Source: Cellvibrionales bacterium UBA1969 (GTDB lineage: Bacteria; Pseudomonadota; Gammaproteobacteria; Pseudomonadales; UBA7434). Taken from it: DNA of 26,916 nt. Below are positions 9,033 through 17,858 of this stretch, in pieces (the first letter of the stretch is position 1; each line of letters begins with the position of its first letter). The stretch lies in NCBI GenBank assembly GCA_002339085.1, contig DDDX01000051.1:1-26916 (forward strand), written 5' to 3'. A program made the position numbers and the translations under genes. The notes below the pieces were generated by a model. That model ran no database searches. It was given only the letters and a program-made list of their open reading frames with translations, and was not told where the DNA came from.

Positions 9033-11282
9033 ATGTCAGTAATCTCAAGCCGATCGAAGTTATTTCCTCACCTGTCAAAACCGGGAAAAATTGGTGCTTT
9101 GTCAGTCAAAAACCGTATGGTTGTCACTGCTATGGGAGTGAATTTAGCCGAGGATGACGGTGTCTGTGGTGAGCGCATTATTGCTTTTCACGAACGCCAT
9201 GCCAAAGGCGGTGCAGGTCTTATTGTCCTAGGTGTCGCTGGTGTTGCATGGCCGCATGGCGGTAACCAACCGAATCAAGTGGCGATTTCTGACGACCGAT
9301 TTATTCCAGGCTTAAAAGCCATGGCCTATGCAGTGCATCAACACGGCGCCAAGCTGGCCACTCAGCTTCACCATGGCGGATTAGTCGCCACCGAAGATAT
9401 GCGCAGTGGTCGACCTGTCTGGGTGCCCTCTTACCCCGAACCCAAAAAACCAAACTACTTAAATGATTTTCTCGATCATGAGTTGATGGCGATGCACGAT
9501 CCAAAATCGCCTAAACCCGCATTATGTCCGATGAGTCATGACGATATCGACCTACTGGTGAGTCAATTTGCGGCGGCTGCTATTCGCGCCAAAACAGCGG
9601 GCCTTGATGCTATAGAAATTCATGGGGGTCACGGCTATATCATTTCAGAATTTTTATCACCCGCGATGAACAAACGTGAAGATGAATATGGCGGCAGCCA
9701 TGAAAATCGCGCACGATTATTATTAAGAATTATTGGCGCCGTCAGACAGGCTGTCGGTGATGATTTTCCTCTGTGGTGTAAACTCGATTCTGGCGAATTC
9801 GGTAACGACAAGGGTATCAGCTTAGCCGATGCAAAGGCCACTGCCCTGCTCGCACAGGCGGCCGGCGTCGATGCTGTGACGGTCAGTGCTTATCACGATA
9901 CCAGCCAAGGCATCATGCATTCTGAATCCAATATTCCGCACACCCCCGAGCGCTTAGTCAGTAATGCGATTGCGATTAAACAGGTGCTGGATATACCGGT
10001 CATCACTTCAGGTCGCATTGAGCCGCACTCCGCCAATCAACACATTGGCCAAGATCACTTTGATTTCTTTGGCATGGGTCGTAAATTATTAGCTGACCCC
10101 GACCTTCCCAATAAAGTCGTTGCGGGCACACCTGAACAAATACGGCCCTGTGTTTATTGTTATTGCTGTGTCAGCCAGATCTATATTCGTGAATCTGTAA
10201 AATGTGCCGTCAATCCTGAAACCGCGTTTGAACGTCAACGCAGCCTGATTGCGAGTAGTCATCAAAACCAGAAACATTATGTGGTCATTGGTGGCGGCCC
10301 TGGCGGGATGGAAATTTCTCGGCGACTCGACAGCTTGGGTTACCGTGTCACCCTATTAGAAAAAAGCAATCGACTCGGCGGCACCTTGCAATTTGCCAGC
10401 ATTGCTTACCCCCCCAATGAGAAATTACTCAACTGGCTCAAATTACAAATTAAGCAGTCGGGCGTGACGGTAAAATTAAATTGTGAAGCCAGCCCTGAAC
10501 TGCTAAGCACCCTACAAGCAGATGACGTGATTGTCGCCTCTGGGGCAAAGCGCGACATGCCCGAAATTGAGGGTAACGACCAAGATTTTGTTTTTAGCGG
10601 CGATGAAATGCGGGCACTGGTACTCGCTGAGAGCAACCCGACACTGCGCACTAAAACCACCGCCTTCACCCGCTTTATGACTTACATGGGCGCAAAAATA
10701 GGCGTAACCGGCTGGCCAACGGCTGTCTATCAAGCTTCAAAAATCTGGCTTCCACTGCCGAAAAAGATCGTCATCATTGGTAGCGAGTTAGTGGGCCTAG
10801 AATTGGCTGAATTTTTAGCTGAGCGTGGCAGAGAAATCACCGTTATTGACGAGCAGAAAAAACCAGGCAAAGGCCTCTACATCGTCCGCCGTATGCGGCT
10901 CTTAACTGAATTAAAAACGATCGGCGTCACGATTATTAATAACGCCAACCATATAAAAATTGGCGACGGCAATGTGACATACACAGACGATCATGATCAA
11001 ACACACTCCACTGCGGCGCAACAAGTCATTGTTGCAAAGGGGGCAACTGGTAACGAACAACTTGCCGCATCACTAAAAAATGCCGGTTTCAATGTACACG
11101 CTATTGGCGACTGTAATGGGGTTGGGTATATTGAAGGCGCGATGGAGGCTGCGGCCGAGTTGGCAGTGCAACTCCACACTAATTATTCTACCGACGATCT
11201 GAGCACAAAAAAAATTATGCATAAAAAAAGGGGCTCTAAAGCCCCTTTTTTCAAAACTGTACAGATTAGAACGAAAGTCTAA
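9033..11282 (+). CDS. NADH:flavin oxidoreductase / FAD-dependent oxidoreductase (2,4-dienoyl-CoA reductase-like, OYE + FAD fusion)
   Basis: Two-part iron-sulfur flavoprotein of the 2,4-dienoyl-CoA reductase/trimethylamine dehydrogenase type. Numbering from ATG 9033 (749 aa): an Old Yellow Enzyme TIM barrel (about 8-365) with IHGGHGY (196-202) and RxDxYGGS near 215-222; a [4Fe-4S] cluster site C373, C376, C379 and C391 (with an extra C378); then an FAD Rossmann motif IGGGPGG (419-425) and a second nucleotide motif IGSELVG. It should reduce activated C=C bonds with NAD(P)H; the substrate is unknown. Earlier starts (TTG 8961, ATG 8988) lack family sequence and a ribosome site. It is about 75 aa longer than FadH of E. 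coli. The C-terminal 20 codons cross a terminator hairpin and the stop overlaps the convergent receptor gene by 17 nt, so the native end is doubtful. Confidence 0.9.
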   Translation: MSVISSRSKLFPHLSKPGKIGALSVKNRMVVTAMGVNLAEDDGVCGERIIAFHERHAKGGAGLIVLGVAGVAWPHGGNQPNQVAISDDRFIPGLKAMAYAVHQHGAKLATQLHHGGLVATEDMRSGRPVWVPSYPEPKKPNYLNDFLDHELMAMHDPKSPKPALCPMSHDDIDLLVSQFAAAAIRAKTAGLDAIEIHGGHGYIISEFLSPAMNKREDEYGGSHENRARLLLRIIGAVRQAVGDDFPLWCKLDSGEFGNDKGISLADAKATALLAQAAGVDAVTVSAYHDTSQGIMHSESNIPHTPERLVSNAIAIKQVLDIPVITSGRIEPHSANQHIGQDHFDFFGMGRKLLADPDLPNKVVAGTPEQIRPCVYCYCCVSQIYIRESVKCAVNPETAFERQRSLIASSHQNQKHYVVIGGGPGGMEISRRLDSLGYRVTLLEKSNRLGGTLQFASIAYPPNEKLLNWLKLQIKQSGVTVKLNCEASPELLSTLQADDVIVASGAKRDMPEIEGNDQDFVFSGDEMRALVLAESNPTLRTKTTAFTRFMTYMGAKIGVTGWPTAVYQASKIWLPLPKKIVIIGSELVGLELAEFLAERGREITVIDEQKKPGKGLYIVRRMRLLTELKTIGVTIINNANHIKIGDGNVTYTDDHDQTHSTAAQQVIVAKGATGNEQLAASLKNAGFNVHAIGDCNGVGYIEGAMEAAAELAVQLHTNYSTDDLSTKKIMHKKRGSKAPFFKTVQIRTKV
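11224..11251. terminator. Bidirectional intrinsic terminator between convergent genes
   Basis: Arms 11224-11235 and 11240-11251 form a 12-bp stem: GGGGCT/AGCCCC core with a CTAA loop, flanked by an A6 run on the left and a T6 run on the right, so it works in both directions. It lies 15 nt past the stop of the TonB-dependent receptor (minus strand) but inside the annotated 3' end of the OYE reductase frame (plus strand), 31 nt before its stop. Confidence 0.88.
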
Positions 11283-13377
11283 CGCCGACCGATGCAGTGC
11301 GACCACGGTTAGGCCGAGCACCTTTTGGTTGTCGAGCGACAATATCGACTTCATCAGTAATATTGTCTACCCGCGTATAAAAACTCAATTCATCGCTCAC
11401 TTCGTAATTAGCAACTAAATCAATATTCGTTTGCTTATAGGTTTTTTCAGTACAACCATCACCCACCGTACACATAGAGTCAATAAATGTAGCAAGAGTG
11501 GTAATACTTAGATCGCCCATATCAATGCCTGCTGACAGTGAAAGTTGGTTCTCAGGGATATAAGGGAGCGAATCCCCTTTTGTCACATCACCAAAAAACT
11601 CACTGTCAAATGTTTGATCAAACTCAGCGTCTGTGTATGTATAGCTAACACTTAGCGGCATTGTGGTCGATGCATTTAAAGAAAATATCGTCGCTAAAGT
11701 AAGCTCGGCGCCTAGAACTGATGCCTCACCGCCATTATAGGTATCCCCAATACTACCGGAACAACCGATAGAAGCCGTACATTCACCGACTAAGTTATCG
11801 TAATCACTTGAGAAAACGACTAATGATGCTGAGGTGTTGCCATCCTGATATCGTCCGCCCACTTCAATATTAAGCGCTTCCTCGTTATCAACGCCGTCAG
11901 TCACTGTCGGAGCACCAAAGCCTTGGTAAATACCTGCAAGTAATGAAAGCTTATCACTTAACTTATAAGTGGCCCCCAGACTGGGTAGTGTCACAGAGAT
12001 ACTATTCTTTTTAGGACTTGATGAACTAAGGACTTGACGTGGGCCATTATCTGTCCAATCATTTCTTTCTAGATCAATGTCCTCAAATCGGATACCGGCG
12101 GTGATCGTCAAATCGCCCAAATCAATTGTGTCTTTAATATAAAGCGACGTAGCTTCAGCACCGACCACACAATCTCCCTTAGCTCCAGGCGCTGTTGCGT
12201 TGTCAAAGACCATAGCCCCATTTGTCTGAGTAAAATAATCCGAATACTGGAATCGATCTTCTTCATCCTCGTGGTAACGCAATCCCATTTCGATAGAGTG
12301 AATATCTCGTTGCATATCTAATTTAAGCGCAACACCGCGGCTATAGTATTCGCGATTATTACTCTTAACTTGTAAAGCACCCGCTGCACTATCACCACCA
12401 GCCAATACTGCTGAACCAATAGAAGAGATACTATTATTTAACTTATACCAATTTCGCTTATGCTCATTGTTATAAACCGTGGTAGATAGAGTTGTCGTGT
12501 CACTGAACTTATACCCATGACGCAAAATAAGCTGGTTATGCTCCGTAGTCATATGATCAAGCTGTGAGACGCCATAGCGCTGATAAGGATTTTGTTTGAA
12601 ATCAGCATCCGTGAGACCTAAATAACTTTGATCAGAATCTTGTTGCGCATACTGATACTTCATCTCAAAGCTATGAGCAGAACCCGCAGGAGCGTATGAC
12701 ATCTTTAACGTATAGTCCTCGATGTCATAACCGGTTGTATCATTGGTGCCATTAACGGTTTGAAAGCCGTCAGATTTCATCTGATGCGTCTCAAGTAGGT
12801 AACCAAAACCTGAAGAGTTAGTTGCACCATAAGTCAAGTGCGTTCGAGTCGTAGAATCTTCGCCGACTTCTTGAAGAAGATTACCTGCTGCACTGCTTGG
12901 GATAGGGGTAGAAATTAAGTTCAAAGCACCCCCAATATTATTAGGGCCTTCACTAATAGCCGCTGGTCCTTTAAGAACTTCAACAGCATTCATACGCCCA
13001 GTGGTTGGGAAATAGTAAGCCGATGATGCAGCATAAGGCGCAGGGGCTATCGGCACGCCATCTTCTAGTAATGCGATACGCGCACTTCTTTCTGTCGATA
13101 CCCCTCGAATACCGATGTTAGGGCGTAATCCGTAGCCATCTTCATACTGGACATAAACCCCAGGAACCTGACGAAGAACTTGTTGGATATCAGAATAAGA
13201 AAAAACCTGTAATTCCTCTGCTGATAGATAGGTTGCAGAGCCGGCAACAGCATTAGCTGCATCTTTGTCACCAAAAATAGTAATCTCTTCAAACAATTCA
13301 GCACTTGAAGCATGTAAATTGATCGCAACAAGAGAAGCTGTTACCGCACTAATTGCAGTAAATAGTTTGTTTTTCAT
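11266..13377 (-). CDS. TonB-dependent outer-membrane receptor (FecA-like)
   Basis: Outer-membrane, TonB-energised importer. From ATG 13377 (703 aa; CAGGT upstream) there is a Sec signal peptide (MKNKLFTAISAVTASLVAINLHA), a TonB-box-like EEITIFG shortly after cleavage, a plug domain with GLRPNIGIRG and LKGPAAISEGPNNIGGALNL, and a 22-strand-type barrel ending in VGVRLSF with the C-terminal Phe expected by the BAM machinery. The plug most resembles FecA-type receptors, but similarity of plugs does not fix the ligand. Pairs of cysteines in barrel loops could form extracellular disulfides. A longer frame starting at 13449 lacks a signal peptide at its N-terminus and is rejected. No N-terminal signalling domain. 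It is flanked by the symporter operon and the OYE reductase, which suggests uptake of the substrate used by those genes rather than iron. Confidence 0.93.
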   Translation of the reverse strand: MKNKLFTAISAVTASLVAINLHASSAELFEEITIFGDKDAANAVAGSATYLSAEELQVFSYSDIQQVLRQVPGVYVQYEDGYGLRPNIGIRGVSTERSARIALLEDGVPIAPAPYAASSAYYFPTTGRMNAVEVLKGPAAISEGPNNIGGALNLISTPIPSSAAGNLLQEVGEDSTTRTHLTYGATNSSGFGYLLETHQMKSDGFQTVNGTNDTTGYDIEDYTLKMSYAPAGSAHSFEMKYQYAQQDSDQSYLGLTDADFKQNPYQRYGVSQLDHMTTEHNQLILRHGYKFSDTTTLSTTVYNNEHKRNWYKLNNSISSIGSAVLAGGDSAAGALQVKSNNREYYSRGVALKLDMQRDIHSIEMGLRYHEDEEDRFQYSDYFTQTNGAMVFDNATAPGAKGDCVVGAEATSLYIKDTIDLGDLTITAGIRFEDIDLERNDWTDNGPRQVLSSSSPKKNSISVTLPSLGATYKLSDKLSLLAGIYQGFGAPTVTDGVDNEEALNIEVGGRYQDGNTSASLVVFSSDYDNLVGECTASIGCSGSIGDTYNGGEASVLGAELTLATIFSLNASTTMPLSVSYTYTDAEFDQTFDSEFFGDVTKGDSLPYIPENQLSLSAGIDMGDLSITTLATFIDSMCTVGDGCTEKTYKQTNIDLVANYEVSDELSFYTRVDNITDEVDIVARQPKGARPNRGRTASVGVRLSF

Positions 13378-13609
13378 GAAATGATACCTGCATAAGTTAA
13401 TAGAAAAAAACTGAAAGGAGCTGCCTGAGATATCTAAGGGAGTGTTCATATAAAGTTAACGGGACTCAACTCCAATGATCCTAAGTGGTGCATTGTATTT
13501 AAATAAAGATGAGAAAGCAATTGATAATCGTTAACGTTTATAGTTTGAGCATTATTGACAACTTTTTGGCAAACGATAAAAGTGGATGGAATTATATTTA
13601 AATCAATAA

Positions 13610-15358
13610 TTAAGGTTGTCGGATATGCTTAAGAAGTGATATTACTCCAGTGGGTGGAGCATCAAAGAAACGACTGACCGTATAAGCAGTGATCATATTA
13701 AGGGCAGCGCCAATACCACCAATACCCGTGGTTGAAATACCCCAGAACCAAAAGTCAGCATTATTTTGATGCGGGTTAATGAATACAAAATAGACAATGT
13801 AACCCACCGAAAAAACTAAGCCGACGATCATTCCAGCAATCGCCCCTTCTTTATTAATTCGCTCAGAAAAAATGCCTAACACAATAGCAGGAAACAAAGA
13901 GGCCGCAGCCATGCCAAAGGCAAACGCAACTACTTGAGCAACAAACGCCGGCGGGTGAATACCAAACCAGCCTGCAATGACAATAGCGGTGGCGGCGGCC
14001 AAGCGGGCGGCAAGTAATTCTTGTTTATCGGTGATAGAGGGCATGAAGGTACTTTTAAGCAGGTCATGTGAAATCGAACTTGAAATAACCAGTAATAACC
14101 CTGCCGCAGTCGACAGTGCTGCGGCCACCGCACCTGCCGCAATTAAGCCAATCACCCAATTCGGCAGACCGGCGATTTCAGGGTTAGCAATAACCATAAT
14201 ATCGCGGTCAACGTAAATTTCATTCTCACTATCACTGGGTGCATTCTCCAATAATCGCTGACCGTATTGCCCCCGAGCATCGGTGAATTGGGGTTTAGTT
14301 GGTACCAAGGCATGCCCTGCTCGATACTGAATTCGACCATCGGCATTTTTGTCTTGCCAAGCGATAAGCCCCGTTGATTCCCACTTGCCCACCCATTCAG
14401 GCGCATCTTCATACGCCACTTCATTCACGCTGTCAGTTAAATTTAACCGCGAAAAACCTGCCACTGCCGGAATGGTAGTATAAATAACCGCGATAAATAA
14501 TAAGGCATAACCTGCCGATAAGCGCGCATCTGACACTTTAGGTACCGTAAAGAAACGAACAATCACATGCGGTAAGCCAGCCGTGCCAATCATTAAGGTA
14601 ACAATGATCATCAAGGTATCAAGCGTTGATCTGATCGAGCCCGTATAGGCATGAAAACCCAAATCAACGGTGACTTGATCCAACTTTTGCAACACCGTTA
14701 AGCCAGAGCCATCATTGAGCTGGCTACCTAGACCCAATTGCGGGATAGGATTATTGGTCCACATGATGGATAAAAAGACTGCCGGCACCATAAAAGCAAA
14801 CACCAGCACACAGTACTGGGCAACTTGGGTATAGGTAATGCCTTTCATACCGCCCATCACCGCATAAAAGAATACAATCACCATACCAATAATCACGCCG
14901 GTATTAATATCAACTTCTAAAAAGCGTGAAAAGACAATGCCAACACCGCGCATCTGGCCAGCTATGTAAGTAAACGAAATAAAGATCAAACACAGTACCG
15001 CAACCGTGCGTGCCGCTTTAGAATAATAGCGCTCACCAATGAAGTCGGGTACGGTGTATCGACCAAACTTGCGTAAATAGGGCGCCAATAATAAGGCGAG
15101 TAAGACATAACCACCGGTCCAACCAATCAAATAAACGGAACCATCTCGGCCTGAAAAGGCAACAATACCTGCTACCGATAAAAACGATGCAGCGCTCATC
15201 CAATCAGCGCCCGTTGCCATGCCATTTAATACCGGGTGCACGCCTCCGCCAGCCACATAGAACTGCTTAGTGGAATTCGCTCTCGTCCAAAAGGCAATGC
15301 CAATATAGAGCGCAAATGACAAACCAACAAATAAATAACTAAAGCTTTGTGCATCCAT
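13610..15358 (-). CDS. Sodium:solute symporter, large subunit (VC_2705-type, ActP-like)
   Basis: Inner-membrane Na+-coupled transporter of the SSS family, 582 aa, about 13 membrane segments. Family features include FYVAGGGVHP (33-42), GMATGADWMSAASFLS (46-61), YTVPDFIGERYYS (101-113) and AAALSTAAGLLLVISSSISHDL near 412-432. Between about residues 303 and 400 there is a long non-membrane loop containing D336-x-N338-x-D340-G-x-I, which looks like an EF-hand calcium loop. This loop, plus the small upstream partner, marks the subfamily described as large-subunit symporters paired with DUF4212 proteins. Substrates are probably short-chain or other monocarboxylates, but this is inferred. The ATG overlaps the stop of the DUF4212 gene (TAATG), so translation is coupled. 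Confidence 0.92.
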   Translation of the reverse strand: MDAQSFSYLFVGLSFALYIGIAFWTRANSTKQFYVAGGGVHPVLNGMATGADWMSAASFLSVAGIVAFSGRDGSVYLIGWTGGYVLLALLLAPYLRKFGRYTVPDFIGERYYSKAARTVAVLCLIFISFTYIAGQMRGVGIVFSRFLEVDINTGVIIGMVIVFFYAVMGGMKGITYTQVAQYCVLVFAFMVPAVFLSIMWTNNPIPQLGLGSQLNDGSGLTVLQKLDQVTVDLGFHAYTGSIRSTLDTLMIIVTLMIGTAGLPHVIVRFFTVPKVSDARLSAGYALLFIAVIYTTIPAVAGFSRLNLTDSVNEVAYEDAPEWVGKWESTGLIAWQDKNADGRIQYRAGHALVPTKPQFTDARGQYGQRLLENAPSDSENEIYVDRDIMVIANPEIAGLPNWVIGLIAAGAVAAALSTAAGLLLVISSSISHDLLKSTFMPSITDKQELLAARLAAATAIVIAGWFGIHPPAFVAQVVAFAFGMAAASLFPAIVLGIFSERINKEGAIAGMIVGLVFSVGYIVYFVFINPHQNNADFWFWGISTTGIGGIGAALNMITAYTVSRFFDAPPTGVISLLKHIRQP

Positions 15359-15666
15359 TACGATTCAGCCTGCGAGTCATCAGCCGCTTTCTCTACCGCT
15401 AAACGCGCTTCTAATCGCTGCATTAAACCGTGATAGATAAAGATAATCGCTACAAAAAATAAAATGGCGCCCTGCTGATTAAACCAAAAACCCAGCCCAA
15501 AACCGCCCAGTGAAAATTGATCCAAATAATCAACCAATAAAACTGGGCAAACTAACGCTACAATAAACCATAGCGACAATAACGACAGCAATATTTTTTT
15601 ATTCTCATGCCAGTAACGGTCAGCAATAGCCTGCTTATTTTTTTCGCTAGAAGTAGATTCATGCAT
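15358..15666 (-). CDS. DUF4212 family protein, small subunit of the sodium:solute symporter
   Basis: A 102-residue membrane protein with two hydrophobic segments (about 25-46 and 65-84) and a charged N- and C-terminus. It matches the DUF4212 family, which is known from genomes to sit directly before the VC_2705-type symporter and is taken to be its small subunit. Motifs include YWHENKK near residue 18 and GFGLGFWFNQQGAI near 55-68. The start codon ATG at 15666 is preceded by AGGG at suitable spacing. Its stop shares one base with the symporter start. It lies 27 nt downstream of the amidohydrolase gene, in the same operon. Confidence 0.92.
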   Translation of the reverse strand: MHESTSSEKNKQAIADRYWHENKKILLSLLSLWFIVALVCPVLLVDYLDQFSLGGFGLGFWFNQQGAILFFVAIIFIYHGLMQRLEARLAVEKAADDSQAES

Positions 15667-15693
15667 GGTGAAACCCTATGCGTTAGTTATTAT

Positions 15694-16563
15694 TTATAAT
15701 TTAAATACTCGCTCAGCATTTTGATGCAAAAACTTCGGCCACACCTCGTCTTTGAACGGAACTTTTTCCATATCAGAAAAAATTCGGTCTAACGATAAGG
15801 CCATGGGAAAATACCCTGCATAAAGAATCTTTTCGCTACCTCGAGTATTCGCATAATCGATAATTGCCTGTGGATAATATTTTGGTGCAAAAGCACTGGT
15901 CATATAATATAAATTGGGGTACTTGATCATCAGTTTAACGGCCAGATCAACCCAAGGCTCAGCGCCATGCTTCATCACGAGCTTTAACTCGGGAAAAAAC
16001 CAACAGACTTCGTCGATGTGCTCGACTTTTTGTGGTTCTGCAGGGATTCGAGGGCCCGGTATACCGGCGCAAGGACAAAAAGGAATATCAAGGTCAATAC
16101 AGGTGGCATAAATCGGATACCACTTTTTATCATTAATCGGCACCTGCGGACAGAGACCCGATGGAAAAGCTGTCACGGCTTTAAGATTATGCTCTTTATA
16201 TAAACGACGTATCTTTCTTACCTCTTCCATGCCTTTATTCGCATTTGCCTCATAGGCTGAAAAAAAGCGAGTCGGGTGCTGCTTTAAGGCTTGGTGATGG
16301 GTGGGGCTCACATCGTCAATACCCAGCATAGCACGATGAATATTATGTTTATTCATCTGCTCTAGCGCATAGGCAATAGTATCATCTTGATTTGACAGAT
16401 CAGGCACATCTTTAAACATATACTGAGCCGGCATTTTAAATTGTGTCTGGCTCTCTTGATCCATTAATAAATTCTGAAAGGACTCAAACCACTCAGAGCG
16501 GTCATCGCTACTTGGAATACCTAGCATCAAATCAATTACTTTGATTTCTTTTAAAAAAGCCAT
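15694..16563 (-). CDS. Amidohydrolase-2 family protein (ACMSD-like fold) lacking most metal ligands
   Basis: A 289-residue TIM-barrel protein of the amidohydrolase-2 family (relatives include metal-dependent decarboxylases and lactonases). The fold signature is present: IKVIDLMLG at the N-terminus, AQYMFKDVPD (46-55), KLVMKHG around 194-200 and a terminal HQNAERVF. However, the first-strand HxH pair is replaced by D11-L-M13, the usual late Asp is absent (LYAGYFP, G250), and only H199 clearly remains as a candidate ligand. It therefore may not bind zinc in the usual way and may be a non-canonical hydrolase or decarboxylase, or a pseudoenzyme. The same degenerate pattern may be a subfamily trait. 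ATG 16563 has a strong AGAGGG site. It lies between the thiolase and symporter genes, so it probably acts on the imported or CoA-linked compound. Confidence 0.85.
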   Translation of the reverse strand: MAFLKEIKVIDLMLGIPSSDDRSEWFESFQNLLMDQESQTQFKMPAQYMFKDVPDLSNQDDTIAYALEQMNKHNIHRAMLGIDDVSPTHHQALKQHPTRFFSAYEANANKGMEEVRKIRRLYKEHNLKAVTAFPSGLCPQVPINDKKWYPIYATCIDLDIPFCPCAGIPGPRIPAEPQKVEHIDEVCWFFPELKLVMKHGAEPWVDLAVKLMIKYPNLYYMTSAFAPKYYPQAIIDYANTRGSEKILYAGYFPMALSLDRIFSDMEKVPFKDEVWPKFLHQNAERVFKL

Positions 16564-16648
16564 TACAACCCTCTTCCACTGCTGCTATTAATTGTTATCA
16601 TTTCTAGACGATTCATCTTTACTAAAATTATATTTTAAAAGTGGACGT

Positions 16649-17830
16649 TTAGCGCAGTAAAACAACCGATGAACCGTGCCCAAACAAGCCTTGATTTCCG
16701 GTCACTCCAACTTTAGCATCGCTTACTTGTCGATCGCCGGCTTCACCTCTTAATTGCATGGTTAACTCGCAAACTTGCGCCAATGCTTGTGCCGGTACTG
16801 CTTCACCAAAGCACGCTAAGCCACCACTGGCATTCACTGGCACTCTGCCACCAATACGCGTATCGCCGTCACGTAGCAATTTCTCTGCATCGCCTTGAGG
16901 GCAAAGGCCGATATATTCATACCAATCAAGCTCCATTGCTGATGATAGATCGTAAACTTCTGCCAAGGAGACTTCTTCCGGACCAACACCCGCTTCTTCG
17001 TAAGCTTTTTGAGCGATTGATGCACGAAAAGAATAAGCGTTAGACGCTGCGGCAGAATCAGTCGCAATATCAGGCATTTCAACATCGGCACTGGCGAATT
17101 TTGGCGATACTGTAGAGATACCACCAATCTTCACTTGTCGCTGACTGCCAAGACGATCAGCATACTCTTTACTGGCCACCACCACGGCTGCACCGCCATC
17201 GCTGGTGGCGCAGATTTCAAATAAACGCAAAGGTGAAGCCACCATCGGTGAGGCTAAAACCTCTTCGACGGTGAATTTTTTGCGGTAGCGGGCAAATTCA
17301 TTGCTGAAACCATGCTCAGCGTTTTTAACCTTAATGGCGGCAAAATCTTCGTCAGTAGCACCATACAAATCTTTACGACGTTGCGCATACAATGAAAAAT
17401 AAGTTGGGTTGGTAATCCCCAAACGAAACCGAACCCAATCGGGGTCATCGGGCCGCTCACCTTTTTGAGGTGCTAAAAAGCCTTTTGGGGTAGTATCGGC
17501 ACCAACCACTAAGGCCACTTCGCACTGACCTGCTTGAATCTTTGCTCTTGCCGCTGCCAAGGCCTGACTACCAGTTGCGCAAGCCGCATAGCAGGTCATA
17601 ATTTCATTACCTTGCCAACCTAAGGCTTGTGAAAAAGTGGCGCCTGCCACATAACCAGGATAACCGTTTCTCATCGTCGCGCCACCTGCGACAAATTCAA
17701 TATCTTGCCAACTAACGCCGGCGTCTTTTAATGCAGCTCGGGCAGCATGAACACCGTACTCGACAAAATTCTTACCCCACTTGCCCCAAGGATGCATACC
17801 GGCACCTAAAATAACCACGTCTCTACTCAT
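16649..17830 (-). CDS. SCPx/lipid-transfer-protein-type thiolase (acetyl-CoA acetyltransferase family)
   Basis: Thiolase-fold enzyme, 393 aa, of the lipid-transfer-protein/SCPx branch seen in actinobacterial sterol and lipid gene sets (for example Rv1627c with its DUF35 partner Rv1628c). The nucleophile loop is present: C84 in YAACATGS. Other canonical sites are changed: the usual GHP loop reads NASGGLACFGEAVPAQ (333-348), so the catalytic His is replaced by Glu343; NEAF/HDxF reads EVYD (291-294); and the C-terminal CxG reads FGHGSS (383-388). The enzyme may catalyse a retro-Claisen or retro-aldol step on a CoA thioester rather than classical thiolysis. It is 28 nt downstream of the DUF35 gene, and the two products probably form a complex. 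Confidence 0.9.
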   Translation of the reverse strand: MSRDVVILGAGMHPWGKWGKNFVEYGVHAARAALKDAGVSWQDIEFVAGGATMRNGYPGYVAGATFSQALGWQGNEIMTCYAACATGSQALAAARAKIQAGQCEVALVVGADTTPKGFLAPQKGERPDDPDWVRFRLGITNPTYFSLYAQRRKDLYGATDEDFAAIKVKNAEHGFSNEFARYRKKFTVEEVLASPMVASPLRLFEICATSDGGAAVVVASKEYADRLGSQRQVKIGGISTVSPKFASADVEMPDIATDSAAASNAYSFRASIAQKAYEEAGVGPEEVSLAEVYDLSSAMELDWYEYIGLCPQGDAEKLLRDGDTRIGGRVPVNASGGLACFGEAVPAQALAQVCELTMQLRGEAGDRQVSDAKVGVTGNQGLFGHGSSVVLLR

Positions 17831-17858
17831 AATACTTTTCTCAGTAAGGGTTAAGGGT

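Noticed and set aside
13515..13545. Fur-box-like TGATAATCGTTAACG upstream of the TonB receptor
   Set aside because: Only the left half resembles a Fur site; the right half does not fit the 7-1-7 pattern, so iron control is not supported.
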